32,332 bases of DNA, from assembly GCA_028285215.1 (NCBI GenBank), contig JANQPZ010000301.1, forward strand, positions 1 through 32,332, read 5' to 3'. The translations under genes were made by a program, and so were the position numbers. The notes beneath the pieces are model-generated. The model searched no databases. It was not told the DNA's origin and saw only the letters and a program-made list of their open reading frames with translations. Source of the stretch: Rhodovibrionaceae bacterium. Lineage in GTDB: Bacteria > Pseudomonadota > Alphaproteobacteria > Kiloniellales > DSM-21159. Of this stretch, positions 8,534 to 16,135 are shown piece after piece (the stretch's first letter is position 1; the number at the start of each line of letters is the position of its first letter).

Positions 8534-10072
8534 ATGGCGTTGTTGGGACGGTTCGGGTCGGCTTCCACATCCTCACTCGACCGCCGAATTACGGCTGCGA
8601 TCGAGCGGGAAGAGCAATCGGGCTGGCGCTTCGCTCTTTTCGTGCGGCTGGGCGCCTTGGCGTTGGTTTTCGCCTGGTTGGCCTACACGGTGCCCTTCCC
8701 GCGCGTCGGCTGGTGGCTGGGGCTTGTCGTGCTCTTCGCGCTGTCGGGGCTGATCCCGTATCTGCTGCGGCACCGCCGACGCTGGCGCGCCTGGGTGGCC
8801 GCCTTTATCGGCGTTGACGCCATTCTTCTGACCACCGCCTTGCTCGCGCCCAATCCGCTGGCCGGCGAGACCTGGCCGATCCAGATGACACTGAGGCTTC
8901 ATAACAATCTCTATCTCTTCGTCTTCCTGGCCGGCGCGGCGCTGAGCTATGCCCCTTCGATGGTGCTCTGGACCGGGCTGGCCGCGGCCGGCGCCTGGAG
9001 CATCGGCGTCTATCTCATCCTTACCCTACCCACCACACATCGCTTCTCCGTTGCGGAAGCAGCCGCCGGACCGGACGCCCTCGACCAAACTCTGGAGGGG
9101 TTCCTCAACCCCTTCTACGTCAACGTCAACGGCTGGCTGAACGAGGTCGTGCTGCTCGGCATCACAGCGCTGATCGTCGCCGCTGCGGTCTGGCGCTCGC
9201 GCCGGCTGCTGGCTCGCCAAGTCTCGGCAGAGCGGGCGCGCGCGAACCTGGCTCGCTACTTCTCCCCGGACGTGGTCGAGCGCCTGACCGTCGAACGCGG
9301 CAGCCTGGACAAACCGGATCAGCGTCAGGCCGCCGTGATCTTCGTCGACATCGTAGGCTTCACGCGTCTTTGCGAACGGATCCCACCGGAAAGCTGTATC
9401 GCGCTGCTGCGCAACTTCCATGTCCGCATGGCGCGCTGCGTCTTCGCCCAGGGCGGAACGCTCGACAAATACATCGGCGACGGCGTCATGGCGACCTTCG
9501 GCACGCTGGAGCCGCGCAACGACGATGCGGCGCGGGCTCTGGCCTGCGCACGGGCCATGCTGGAAGAAGTCGAACGCTGGAACGCCAAACGGGCAAAGCG
9601 CGGTGCCGATCCCATCAGCATCGGGATCGGATTGCACTACGGCACGGTAACCGTCGGCAACGTCGGCAGCGAACGACAGCTCGAGTTCACCGCGATCGGC
9701 GACACGGTCAACATCGCCAGCCGCCTGGAGCGCCTGACCCGCGATCTGCAGGTGCCGTTGGCGGTCAGCGGCGCCTTGATCACCGCCGCCAGCGAAACAG
9801 CCGGGAGCGCCGAACTGCTGGAAGGTCTGACACCTGCAGGAGAGACGCAGTTGCGTGGGCGCGAAGCCGCCGTACCGGTGTTCGCGCTCTACGGCGCAGA
9901 GGAAGCCGAAGCGGCATTCCAAACGCCTGACACGACAAGCCGCGAACCGCTGGACGTGAGCTTGAGCGCCTCAAAGCTGGCCGAAACTGCGGATCTCGGG
10001 TCGACAGCGGAGCCCGATACCACCTCGCTCACGCCAACATCGCGCGGCGCAGGACACGCCGTCGGAACCTAG
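8534..10072 (+). CDS. Membrane-bound class III adenylate/guanylate cyclase
   Basis: The 512-aa protein has six predicted transmembrane helices (about 33-52, 57-77, 87-105, 122-140, 143-165, 204-221), a short linker with the common RYFSPDVVERL motif (241-251), and a class III cyclase domain (about 262-452). Catalytic residues are intact: metal-binding D272 (FVDIVGFT) and D316 (DKYIGDG), substrate-selecting K312 and D390 (AIGDTVN), and transition-state N393 and R397. The Lys/Asp pair indicates ATP as substrate, so the product should be cAMP. A Thr/Ser/Glu-rich tail of about 55 residues follows. The ATG at 8534 is chosen because GGAGCAG precedes it closely; a TTG at 8435 would add 33 non-homologous residues. 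The membrane part resembles no named sensor domain I recognise. The stop is 4 nt from the next gene. Confidence 0.9.
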   Translation: MALLGRFGSASTSSLDRRITAAIEREEQSGWRFALFVRLGALALVFAWLAYTVPFPRVGWWLGLVVLFALSGLIPYLLRHRRRWRAWVAAFIGVDAILLTTALLAPNPLAGETWPIQMTLRLHNNLYLFVFLAGAALSYAPSMVLWTGLAAAGAWSIGVYLILTLPTTHRFSVAEAAAGPDALDQTLEGFLNPFYVNVNGWLNEVVLLGITALIVAAAVWRSRRLLARQVSAERARANLARYFSPDVVERLTVERGSLDKPDQRQAAVIFVDIVGFTRLCERIPPESCIALLRNFHVRMARCVFAQGGTLDKYIGDGVMATFGTLEPRNDDAARALACARAMLEEVERWNAKRAKRGADPISIGIGLHYGTVTVGNVGSERQLEFTAIGDTVNIASRLERLTRDLQVPLAVSGALITAASETAGSAELLEGLTPAGETQLRGREAAVPVFALYGAEEAEAAFQTPDTTSREPLDVSLSASKLAETADLGSTAEPDTTSLTPTSRGAGHAVGT

Positions 10073-10076
10073 TCCG

Positions 10077-10592
10077 GTGCGCAGGCTTTCTCTTGCAGCA
10101 GCGCTTTGCGTGCTGACCGGCTGTGTCGACCCGGTACAACCGACCCCCTACCAGGCCGCGCCGCCGGGCGGCGGTTCGGGCTACGCGGAAACCTGGGAGG
10201 ACGAGCGGCGCGTAGAAGTGCGCTTCGCAGGCAACTGGCGCACCGACCGCCAGACCGTGGAAGACGGTTTGCTCTATCGCGCAGCGGAGCTTGCCGCCCA
10301 GCGAAACGCACCGCGCTTCGCCGTGCACGACAGGACCGTGGAACGCAGAGTCTACGAAACCGTCGATACCCCGCCCTTTCCATCCTCATGGTATCGCGAC
10401 CGTTACCATTGGCGTAGCACCTACGGTCGTTTTCCTCCGCGGATCAGCACCTGGACCGTCTACACGGCGGTCATGAAGATCGAGCTGTTGCCGGAGGGCG
10501 CGGAGGTTCCGCAGGCCGTCTCCTTGCGGACAACGCAAGCGGTGCTCGACGAACTGGGCCCGAAGATCCGGCGACCGTCGCCGACCCCCTGA
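10077..10592 (+). CDS. CC0125/CC1285-type lipoprotein
   Basis: This 171-aa protein begins with a short lipoprotein signal (MRRLSLAAALCVLTGC, lipobox Cys16). A Pro/Gly-rich spacer follows, then a conserved domain with RVEVRFAGNWRTDRQTVEDGLLYRAAELA. That segment is typical of the alphaproteobacterial CC0125/CC1285 family, whose function is unknown. The start is GTG, 4 nt after the cyclase stop, so translation is probably coupled to it. A Trp/Tyr/Arg-rich stretch (about 100-125) is noteworthy for an envelope protein. Apart from membrane anchoring, no activity can be proposed from the sequence. Confidence 0.75.
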   Translation: MRRLSLAAALCVLTGCVDPVQPTPYQAAPPGGGSGYAETWEDERRVEVRFAGNWRTDRQTVEDGLLYRAAELAAQRNAPRFAVHDRTVERRVYETVDTPPFPSSWYRDRYHWRSTYGRFPPRISTWTVYTAVMKIELLPEGAEVPQAVSLRTTQAVLDELGPKIRRPSPTP

Positions 10593-10645
10593 CCCTGTAC
10601 GGCCGATTCCGACCGTCCTTCTGCGCTGTCTGACTTCCCCGTCAA

Positions 10646-10710
10646 ACGGAAAAGACGCCTCAACGGCTGGACAGAGATCGATCGAAAGATCGACGGCCTT
10701 CCGTGCGTCT
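10646..10710. other. Stem-loop region between convergent genes
   Basis: The 157-nt gap between the convergent lipoprotein and gntR genes contains a nested inverted repeat. ACGGAA (10646-10651) pairs with TTCCGT (10698-10703). TCGATC (10678-10683) pairs with GATCGA (10688-10693) across a GAAA loop. AGACGC (10653-10658) can alternatively pair with GCGTCT (10705-10710). No T-run follows on either strand, so it is not a typical intrinsic terminator, although its convergent location fits a transcription end. Confidence 0.25.
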
Positions 10711-10749
10711 CTCCACCCCGCTCTGCAAAAACCGGTGAACGCCGACGGC

Positions 10750-11532
10750 TCACTCTTGGCGGGGCAGGATGCCGCCACCGGGCGTTTGATCCAGGTGCTC
10801 CCAGTAGGAGCCTTCCTTGCGTGCGATATGGCTGCCCAAGAGAGCGAGGACCGTTTCCAGATCGGCCGTCATCACGAGAGCGGCCAGGCGGTCGTGCTCG
10901 GCAATCGACTTTTCGAGATGATGTACGTCGATCCCCAGGTGCGTGCGCAGCGCCGCCACCTTTCCCGCGATCAGGTTGTAGCTCTGAAGAATGTAGGGGC
11001 TGCCGCTGACTTCGCAGATCACCTGATGAAAAGCGCCGTCGAGATCCAGATACCGCCGCACGTCGTTCTGCGCCCAGGCGGCCTGCATCTCGGCAAAAAC
11101 CGCCTTCAGCCGCGCTGCCAGTTCGTCCCGCGCATCGATCTCGAAAACGCGGCGGAGAGCTGCGGATTCAAGCACCCAGCGCATCTCGCAGATCTGGTTG
11201 AGTTCCCCCGGCGCCAGGGTAAACACGAAGGTTCCGGCCTGCGGCCGGATCTCGACCAGGCCTTCGTGCTTCAACTGGACGAGCGCTTCACGCACAGGAG
11301 TTTTGCTGGTGCCCAACGAAGCGGCGACGCGCGCCTCCGAGATCTTCTCGCCCAGCATCCAGTCACCCTGAACGATCGACCGGCGCATGCGGGTCAGCAC
11401 CGAATCGCCCAGCAGCGGCCCTCGTTTGATGGGCCCCCGGTCTTCGCTGCCTTGGAAGCTATCTCCCCCGGCCCCGGAGGCTCCGGTCTTCGCTGCGGAG
11501 ACCGACTTCCTGGCAGTGCCTCGTCCTCTCAT
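10750..11532 (-). CDS. GntR-family (FadR subfamily, FCD domain) transcriptional regulator
   Basis: This 260-aa regulator has a winged helix-turn-helix domain at about 40-105 (LGEKISEARVAASLGTSKTPVREALVQLKHEGLVEI) and a C-terminal all-helical FCD domain at about 110-240. The usual FCD metal/ligand residues are visible: D165 and H169 (DGAFH), H213 (AEHD) and H235 (GSHI). An unusually long, low-complexity N-terminal extension of about 40 residues precedes the DNA-binding domain. It is divergent from dctQ with an 81-nt gap holding a 14-bp palindrome, so it probably represses the TRAP/catabolic operon and its own gene until a sugar or organic acid effector binds. FadR-subfamily members commonly sense carboxylic acids; the actual ligand cannot be read from the sequence. 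Confidence 0.92.
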   Translation of the reverse strand: MRGRGTARKSVSAAKTGASGAGGDSFQGSEDRGPIKRGPLLGDSVLTRMRRSIVQGDWMLGEKISEARVAASLGTSKTPVREALVQLKHEGLVEIRPQAGTFVFTLAPGELNQICEMRWVLESAALRRVFEIDARDELAARLKAVFAEMQAAWAQNDVRRYLDLDGAFHQVICEVSGSPYILQSYNLIAGKVAALRTHLGIDVHHLEKSIAEHDRLAALVMTADLETVLALLGSHIARKEGSYWEHLDQTPGGGILPRQE

Positions 11533-11540
11533 GCCTGCGC

Positions 11541-11570
11541 TTGACGCTCCCGATTTTCGACTGATATCTT
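11541..11570 (+). promoter_or_regulatory. Predicted promoter of the dctQ-cupin operon
   Basis: TTGACG (11541-11546), an 18-nt spacer and TATCTT (11565-11570) form a sigma70-like promoter reading towards dctQ, with a predicted start near 11577. Its -10 box lies inside the palindromic operator candidate, the arrangement expected for repression by blocking RNA polymerase. Confidence 0.45.
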
Positions 11571-11580
11571 AGATCTAAGA
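11567..11580. promoter_or_regulatory. Probable GntR/FCD operator: 14-bp perfect palindrome
   Basis: TCTTAGATCTAAGA is a perfect inverted repeat centred between the divergent gntR and dctQ genes, 34 nt before the dctQ ATG and 35 nt from the gntR ATG. It overlaps the predicted -10 box of the operon. Being the only long palindrome in this gap, it is the best candidate binding site for the adjacent FCD regulator. The assignment is inference from position and symmetry. Confidence 0.55.
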
Positions 11581-11613
11581 ACAATAGATGACGACAGGGA
11601 GGGAACCACCCCG

Positions 11614-12150
11614 ATGGTCGATACTTTCGACCGTTGGTTCATCTCGTTCAACAAGGCGTTGCTCGTCTTGTTGATGGCAACGATGGCCCTTCTGGTCTTT
11701 GCCAACGTGGTGGCGCGCTATCTCTTCGGTGTGTCCTTCGGATGGGCGGAGGAGATCTCCCGCTTCGCAATGATCTGGATCGCCTTCCTGGGAGGCGGTC
11801 TCGCGCTGCGCTACGGCCAACTGGTCGCGGTGGAAACACTGCAGGCAACCCTGCCCGACCGACCGGCTCTGCTGCTGCGCTGGGCGTCGATCACGCTTCT
11901 CGTTGCCTTTCTCGTCGCGCTGGTTGTTCTCGGCCTGCAGTTCGTGGAGTTCTCCTGGAACAATCGCACGCCGGTTCTGCAGATATCGCGCGGCATTCCC
12001 TACATCGCCGTCCCCCTTGGCGCTGCCTTTGCATTGCTGCACCTGGCCCTCGGATTCCGACAGGTGCTGCGCGGTGACTGGCTGGCGCTGGAGGATTTCG
12101 ATCAGGAGCCGACACCGCATCGACCACAGGACCCGGCGGATGCAGCATGA
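11614..12150 (+). CDS. dctQ: TRAP transporter small permease subunit
   Basis: The 178-aa inner-membrane protein has four predicted transmembrane helices (about 14-36, 48-66, 86-108, 127-147). It carries the typical TRAP small-subunit segment ANVVARYLFGVSFGWAEEISRF, including the conserved Arg and the W-AEE motif. With the large permease and the periplasmic binding protein it forms a sodium-driven tripartite importer for organic acids. A strong purine-rich ribosome site (GGGAGGG) lies about 11 nt before the ATG. Its stop overlaps the start of dctM by 4 nt (ATGA), indicating translational coupling. It is the first gene of the operon. Confidence 0.95.
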   Translation: MVDTFDRWFISFNKALLVLLMATMALLVFANVVARYLFGVSFGWAEEISRFAMIWIAFLGGGLALRYGQLVAVETLQATLPDRPALLLRWASITLLVAFLVALVVLGLQFVEFSWNNRTPVLQISRGIPYIAVPLGAAFALLHLALGFRQVLRGDWLALEDFDQEPTPHRPQDPADAA

Positions 12151-13433
12151 CTGCGCTGTTGCTCTGCGTCTTCGCGGCGAGTCTCATAATCGGCGTTCCC
12201 ATTGCCTTCGTCATGGGCATCGCCAGCCTCGCTGTTCTGCTCGCGGATGGCAGTTTTCCGCTGCTCGTTGTGCCGCAGCGTATGTTCAACGGGCTCGATT
12301 CCTTTCCTCTGATGGCGGTGCCCTTCTTCATCCTGGCCGCCGACCTGATGACCGCCGGGCGCATCACCGCGGCGCTGCTGCGCTTCAGCCAAGCACTGGT
12401 CGGCCACATTCGCGGCGGCATGGGTCATGTCAACGTCCTGATCTCGGTCTTTTTCGCCGGCATCAGCGGATCGGCACTGGCAGATGCGGCGGGGCCAAGC
12501 GCGATCGCCATGCGCATGATGGCGCGCGCCGGCTACCCGCTGCCCTATGCGGCCGCACTCAGCGCCGCGACGGCAACCATCGGCCCGGTCATCCCGCCGA
12601 GCATCATCATGGTGATCTACGGAATCACCGAGCCGCGCGTGTCGATTTCGCAGATGTTCATGGCCGGCATTCTGCCCGGCCTGCTGATGGGGCTGGCCTT
12701 GGCGGCGGCGAACTTCGTGATCAGCCGTCGCCACGGCCACGGCGGCGGCGTTGCGCGCGCCAGCCTGCGGGACATCGCGGCAACAGCGCTGAAGGCCGCA
12801 CCGGCAATCCTGGTGCCGGCAATCATCCTCGGCGGCATTCTGGGCGGCATCTTCACGCCGACCGAAGCGGCAGCGGTCGCCGTCTTCTACGCCATGCTGA
12901 TCGGATTTCTCCAGGGCACGCTCACGCTCGCCCTGCTGCCGCAGATCTTTCTGCGCTCCGCACTGCTCACCTCCGCGGTGCTCTTGATCGTCTCGACGGC
13001 CTCCATCTTCGCCTGGCTGCTGACCGTCTATCAGGTGCCGCAGAGCTTTGCTGCGGCCATCACGGCGCTACCGCTTGGACAAATAGGCACGCTCCTGCTC
13101 CTGGCTCTGCTGATCCTGATCTGCGGGCTGTTCATCGACACGATCCCGGCCGTGATCGTACTGACGCCGATCCTGGCGCCCATCGCCTTCAGCGCGGGCA
13201 TCGACCCGCTGCACTTCGCGATGGTGCTGATTCTGAACCTCACCATCGGAATGGTGACACCACCGGTGGGGCCTGTGCTGTTCGTCATCTGCACAGTCGG
13301 AAAGATCCGTATCGAAGTGCTGACCCGAGCGATACTCCCGTTTCTGGCAGTCCAGATCACGGTGCTGCTCGCCATCACCCTGATACCGGATCTCTCCCTC
13401 ACGATTCCCCGGCTGTTCGGCTACGGGGGCTAA
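12147..13433 (+). CDS. dctM: TRAP transporter large permease subunit
   Basis: This 428-aa very hydrophobic protein of the DctM/SiaM type has about 11-12 membrane segments. Family motifs are visible: PIAFVMGIASLAVLL near the N-terminus, GHVNVLISVFFAGISGSALADAAG (about 92-115), the ATATIGPVIPPSI hairpin motif (about 140-153), PTEAAAVAV (about 237-245), and a second inverted-repeat motif GMVTPPVGPVLFV (about 368-380). It forms the substrate and sodium translocation channel. Its length matches the family (about 425-430). The start overlaps the dctQ stop, and dctP begins 27 nt downstream. Confidence 0.96.
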   Translation: MTALLLCVFAASLIIGVPIAFVMGIASLAVLLADGSFPLLVVPQRMFNGLDSFPLMAVPFFILAADLMTAGRITAALLRFSQALVGHIRGGMGHVNVLISVFFAGISGSALADAAGPSAIAMRMMARAGYPLPYAAALSAATATIGPVIPPSIIMVIYGITEPRVSISQMFMAGILPGLLMGLALAAANFVISRRHGHGGGVARASLRDIAATALKAAPAILVPAIILGGILGGIFTPTEAAAVAVFYAMLIGFLQGTLTLALLPQIFLRSALLTSAVLLIVSTASIFAWLLTVYQVPQSFAAAITALPLGQIGTLLLLALLILICGLFIDTIPAVIVLTPILAPIAFSAGIDPLHFAMVLILNLTIGMVTPPVGPVLFVICTVGKIRIEVLTRAILPFLAVQITVLLAITLIPDLSLTIPRLFGYGG

Positions 13434-13460
13434 AACACACACATGGGAGGAGTTAAGAGG

Positions 13461-14465
13461 ATGCTCAAACATCTGACGACGCTCGGCCTCTTGGCCGGCG
13501 CTGCGCTTCTGACCGCCACCGCGGCGCAGGCCAACACCATCCGTTACGCCCACTTTCAACCGGCCGCGCTGGACCAGCCCAAACATGCCGCCGCGCTTGC
13601 CTTCAAGTCGCATGTTGAAGCGGCAACCGGCGGCAGCGTAACGGTCGAGATCTTCCCCGCCAGCCAGCTCGGCGGCGGCAGCGAAGTTATGGAAGGTCTG
13701 CAGCTCGGTACGATTCAGCTGGGTGTCGTGCATGACGGGCCGATCGGCTCGACCTTCGCGCCCTTTCAGGTCTTCCAGATCCCCTACGTATTTCCGAACC
13801 AGCCGGTGGCATGGAGTGTCCTGGACGGTGACTACGGCGACCGGATCGCAGAAGCGATGCGCGAGCAGACCGGTATTCGTCTGATGGCCTTCGCCGACAA
13901 CGGCATCCGGCACTTCACCAACAACGAACGTCCGATCACCAGCCCGGCCGATATGACGGGCTTGAAGATTCGCGTTCAGCCCAGCCCGGTGTTTCAGCGC
14001 CTGGTCGAGAGCCTGGGCGCCAGTCCCACGGTCATTGCCTGGCCCGAACTGCCCAGTGCGCTCGCCCAGGGAGTCGTCGATGGGCAGGAGAACGGTGTCA
14101 CCAATATCCTGGCCGCTGATCTTTATGAGAACCAACGGTTCATCTCGCTTGGCGGCCATGTCTACAGCCTGCACGCCTACATGATGAACGACGCCTTCTT
14201 CCAAGGTCTCGAGGAGTCCGAACAGCAGGCGGTGCTCGAAGGCATTGAAATCGCCAAGTGGATCCACCGCGGCATGACGGCAGCTCAGGATGCCAACGCT
14301 CAAACGATTCTTTCGGACGTGGGTATGGAGGTGACGCCGCTCAGCCCCGATCAGGTGGCTGCCTTCCGCGGCGAGGCGCAGAGCCCGGTGGCCGAGTGGG
14401 TTGCCGACCAGGTCGGACAAGACTGGGTCGACGGCCTGTTCGCCGCCGTCGAGAGCAGCCAGTAG
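13461..14465 (+). CDS. dctP: TRAP transporter periplasmic solute-binding protein
   Basis: The 334-aa DctP-type binding protein has a Sec signal peptide (MLKHLTTLGLLAGAALLTA.., predicted cleavage after AQA at residue 24). The mature part starts NTIRYAHFQP. The conserved Arg that pairs with the substrate carboxylate lies in GLKIRVQPSP, followed by the family AWPELPSALAQGVVDGQENG segment. It captures the substrate in the periplasm and delivers it to DctQM. The ATG at 13461 is preferred over one at 13443, because GGGAGGAG (13445-13452) then sits at proper distance as ribosome site. The substrate is a carboxylate; downstream genes point to a sugar-derived acid. Confidence 0.95.
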   Translation: MLKHLTTLGLLAGAALLTATAAQANTIRYAHFQPAALDQPKHAAALAFKSHVEAATGGSVTVEIFPASQLGGGSEVMEGLQLGTIQLGVVHDGPIGSTFAPFQVFQIPYVFPNQPVAWSVLDGDYGDRIAEAMREQTGIRLMAFADNGIRHFTNNERPITSPADMTGLKIRVQPSPVFQRLVESLGASPTVIAWPELPSALAQGVVDGQENGVTNILAADLYENQRFISLGGHVYSLHAYMMNDAFFQGLEESEQQAVLEGIEIAKWIHRGMTAAQDANAQTILSDVGMEVTPLSPDQVAAFRGEAQSPVAEWVADQVGQDWVDGLFAAVESSQ

Positions 14466-14514
14466 CTCCAGAGTCGCCCCCCCCAAACCGCATCTGCTTT
14501 GAAAGGGAACAGTG

Positions 14515-15477
14515 ATGCCCTCGCAGGCAACCAAGGTCGTCGTGATTGACGGCGGCTACGATACCTACGACACGGAGCGAGAGGTGCTCGCACCGCTTGG
14601 TGCGGAGGTGGTCGTAGCACCCTGCGAGGGCGATTCCCGAAGGGTGATCGAGGTAGCGGGGGATGCCGATGCGATCCTGGTTCGCGAGACCCCGCTGCCA
14701 ACTGAAACGCTCCAGCATCTCGAGCGCTTGCGGGCGATCGTTCGCTACGGCGTCGGCATCGACCATATCGACCTCGCCTACGCCGCCAGCCGGGGCGTGG
14801 CCGTGGCCAACGTTCCGGACTACGGTATAGAGGAAGTGTCAGAGCACGCACTGGGGCTGCTGCTGGCGGTCAAGCGCCGGCTGTTTCAGCGAGACGCGGC
14901 GGTACGCGGCGGCCGTTGGGGCGACGTCCGCAGCACACCGATCCACCGCACGCGCGGCAGCACCTTGGGGTTGATCGGTGCAGGACGGATCGGCAGCACA
15001 TTTCTGGAAAAGGCGCGACCGCTCGGATTCGCCAAGGTTCTGGTCCACAGTCGCGATGCTTTACCCAAAGGCACCGAGGCAGCCGATCCCGCGCGGATCT
15101 GCCAGGAAGCCGATGTCATCTCGCTGCATCTGCCGCTGACCCCGCAGACGCACCATCTGATCGACGCCCAAAAGCTGGCATCGATGAAACCGACCGCCAT
15201 CCTGATCAACACCGCGCGTGGCGGTCTGGTCGACGAGGCGGCCCTGGCCGCAGCTCTCGAGGAAGGCCGACTTCTGGGAGCCGGCCTCGACGTTTTCGAC
15301 GAAGAACCCCTGCCGAGCGGCAACCCGCTCCGCTCTGCCCCCAACTGCGTTCTCTCCGATCACGCCGCCTGGTACTCAGAGGAAGCCCTGCAGGACCTGC
15401 AGCGCAAGGCGGCGGAGGAAGTGCGCCGTGCCCTGCTCGGCCTGCCGCTCGCCAACTCCGTCCTGCCGCGGGTCTGA
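14515..15477 (+). CDS. D-isomer-specific 2-hydroxyacid dehydrogenase (CtBP-like)
   Basis: This 320-aa NAD(P)-dependent enzyme should interconvert a D-2-hydroxy acid and its 2-keto acid. The Rossmann motif GLIGAGRIGS is at 152-161. The catalytic triad is complete: R235 (INTARGG), E264 (DVFDEEP) and H283 (SDHAAWYSEE). The DHAAWYSEEA ending is typical of the C-terminal-binding-protein-like subgroup in bacteria. Two start codons are adjacent (GTG 14512, ATG 14515); the ATG follows AAGGGA at good spacing. The aldolase gene starts 3 nt after its stop. A run of eight C residues (14477-14484) lies in the short gap after dctP. The exact substrate cannot be read; in context a keto or hydroxy acid of the same pathway is likely. 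Confidence 0.9.
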   Translation: MPSQATKVVVIDGGYDTYDTEREVLAPLGAEVVVAPCEGDSRRVIEVAGDADAILVRETPLPTETLQHLERLRAIVRYGVGIDHIDLAYAASRGVAVANVPDYGIEEVSEHALGLLLAVKRRLFQRDAAVRGGRWGDVRSTPIHRTRGSTLGLIGAGRIGSTFLEKARPLGFAKVLVHSRDALPKGTEAADPARICQEADVISLHLPLTPQTHHLIDAQKLASMKPTAILINTARGGLVDEAALAAALEEGRLLGAGLDVFDEEPLPSGNPLRSAPNCVLSDHAAWYSEEALQDLQRKAAEEVRRALLGLPLANSVLPRV

Positions 15478-15480
15478 ACC

Positions 15481-16104
15481 ATGGATGCGGTACTGGCGAG
15501 ACTCCGAGGCAGGGCGATTCCGGTCGTTCGCTGCGAAAGCACAGAGCAAGCCGATGCCTTGAGCGCGTGGCTGATCCACGGCGGCCTGACGATCCTCGAG
15601 ATCACCACCACCGTGCCCGGTTATGCCGGTTTGGTCACCAAGCTGGCTGCGGACCCGCGTCTCCTGGTCGGTACAGGCACCGTACTGGATGCGGCCACCG
15701 CTGAGGCAGCGGTCGAGGCGGGATCGCGCTTCCTGGTGTCTCCCTGCCTCGTACCGGACGTGATCGCTGTCGGAAAAGCGGCGAAAGTCCCCGTTATTCC
15801 GGGGGCCGCCACCCCGACAGAAGTCCTGACAGCGCATCGCGCCGGCGCAGCAGCGGTCAAGCTGTTCCCGGCCGAGCAACTCGGCGGTCCCGGTTTCCTG
15901 AAGGCCGTCCGTAGCGTGCTGCCGGAAATACCGCTCATGCCAACCGGCGGAATCGCACTGGAACAGGTCCCCGAATACATCTCGGCCGGTGCCTTTGCCG
16001 TCGGCCTTGGCAGTCAACTGGCCAGCCAACGCGAGATCGCGGCGGGTGCGCGGGACGAGATTATTGCGCGCGCCATCCGCTTGGCCGGGCGCGACACACC
16101 CTGA
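15481..16104 (+). CDS. eda: KDPG/KHG-type class I aldolase
   Basis: This 207-aa member of the 2-keto-3-deoxy-6-phosphogluconate / 4-hydroxy-2-oxoglutarate aldolase family cleaves keto-deoxy acids to pyruvate plus an aldehyde. Catalytic Glu40 (LEIT), the GTGTV phosphate/pyruvate region (64-68), SPC (87-89), PGAATPTE (107-114), the Schiff-base Lys127 (VKLFPA) and PTGGI (154-158) are all present. The loop after the catalytic Glu reads EITTTVP, not the EVTLRT of enteric Eda, so the Arg at that position is missing; family members with T/S here differ in substrate. Pyruvate is secure as a product; the second product depends on whether the substrate is KDPG. A KdgK-type kinase gene 0.7 kb downstream supports KDPG. 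Confidence 0.88.
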   Translation: MDAVLARLRGRAIPVVRCESTEQADALSAWLIHGGLTILEITTTVPGYAGLVTKLAADPRLLVGTGTVLDAATAEAAVEAGSRFLVSPCLVPDVIAVGKAAKVPVIPGAATPTEVLTAHRAGAAAVKLFPAEQLGGPGFLKAVRSVLPEIPLMPTGGIALEQVPEYISAGAFAVGLGSQLASQREIAAGARDEIIARAIRLAGRDTP

Positions 16105-16135
16105 TTCCACAATCCGACCAGAGGAGAGACACGCG

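Noticed and set aside
11903-13456. Long + strand open frame (517 codons) over dctM
   Set aside because: It is Arg/His/Pro/Gly-rich and overlaps the clear DctM membrane protein in another frame; a typical high-GC shadow.
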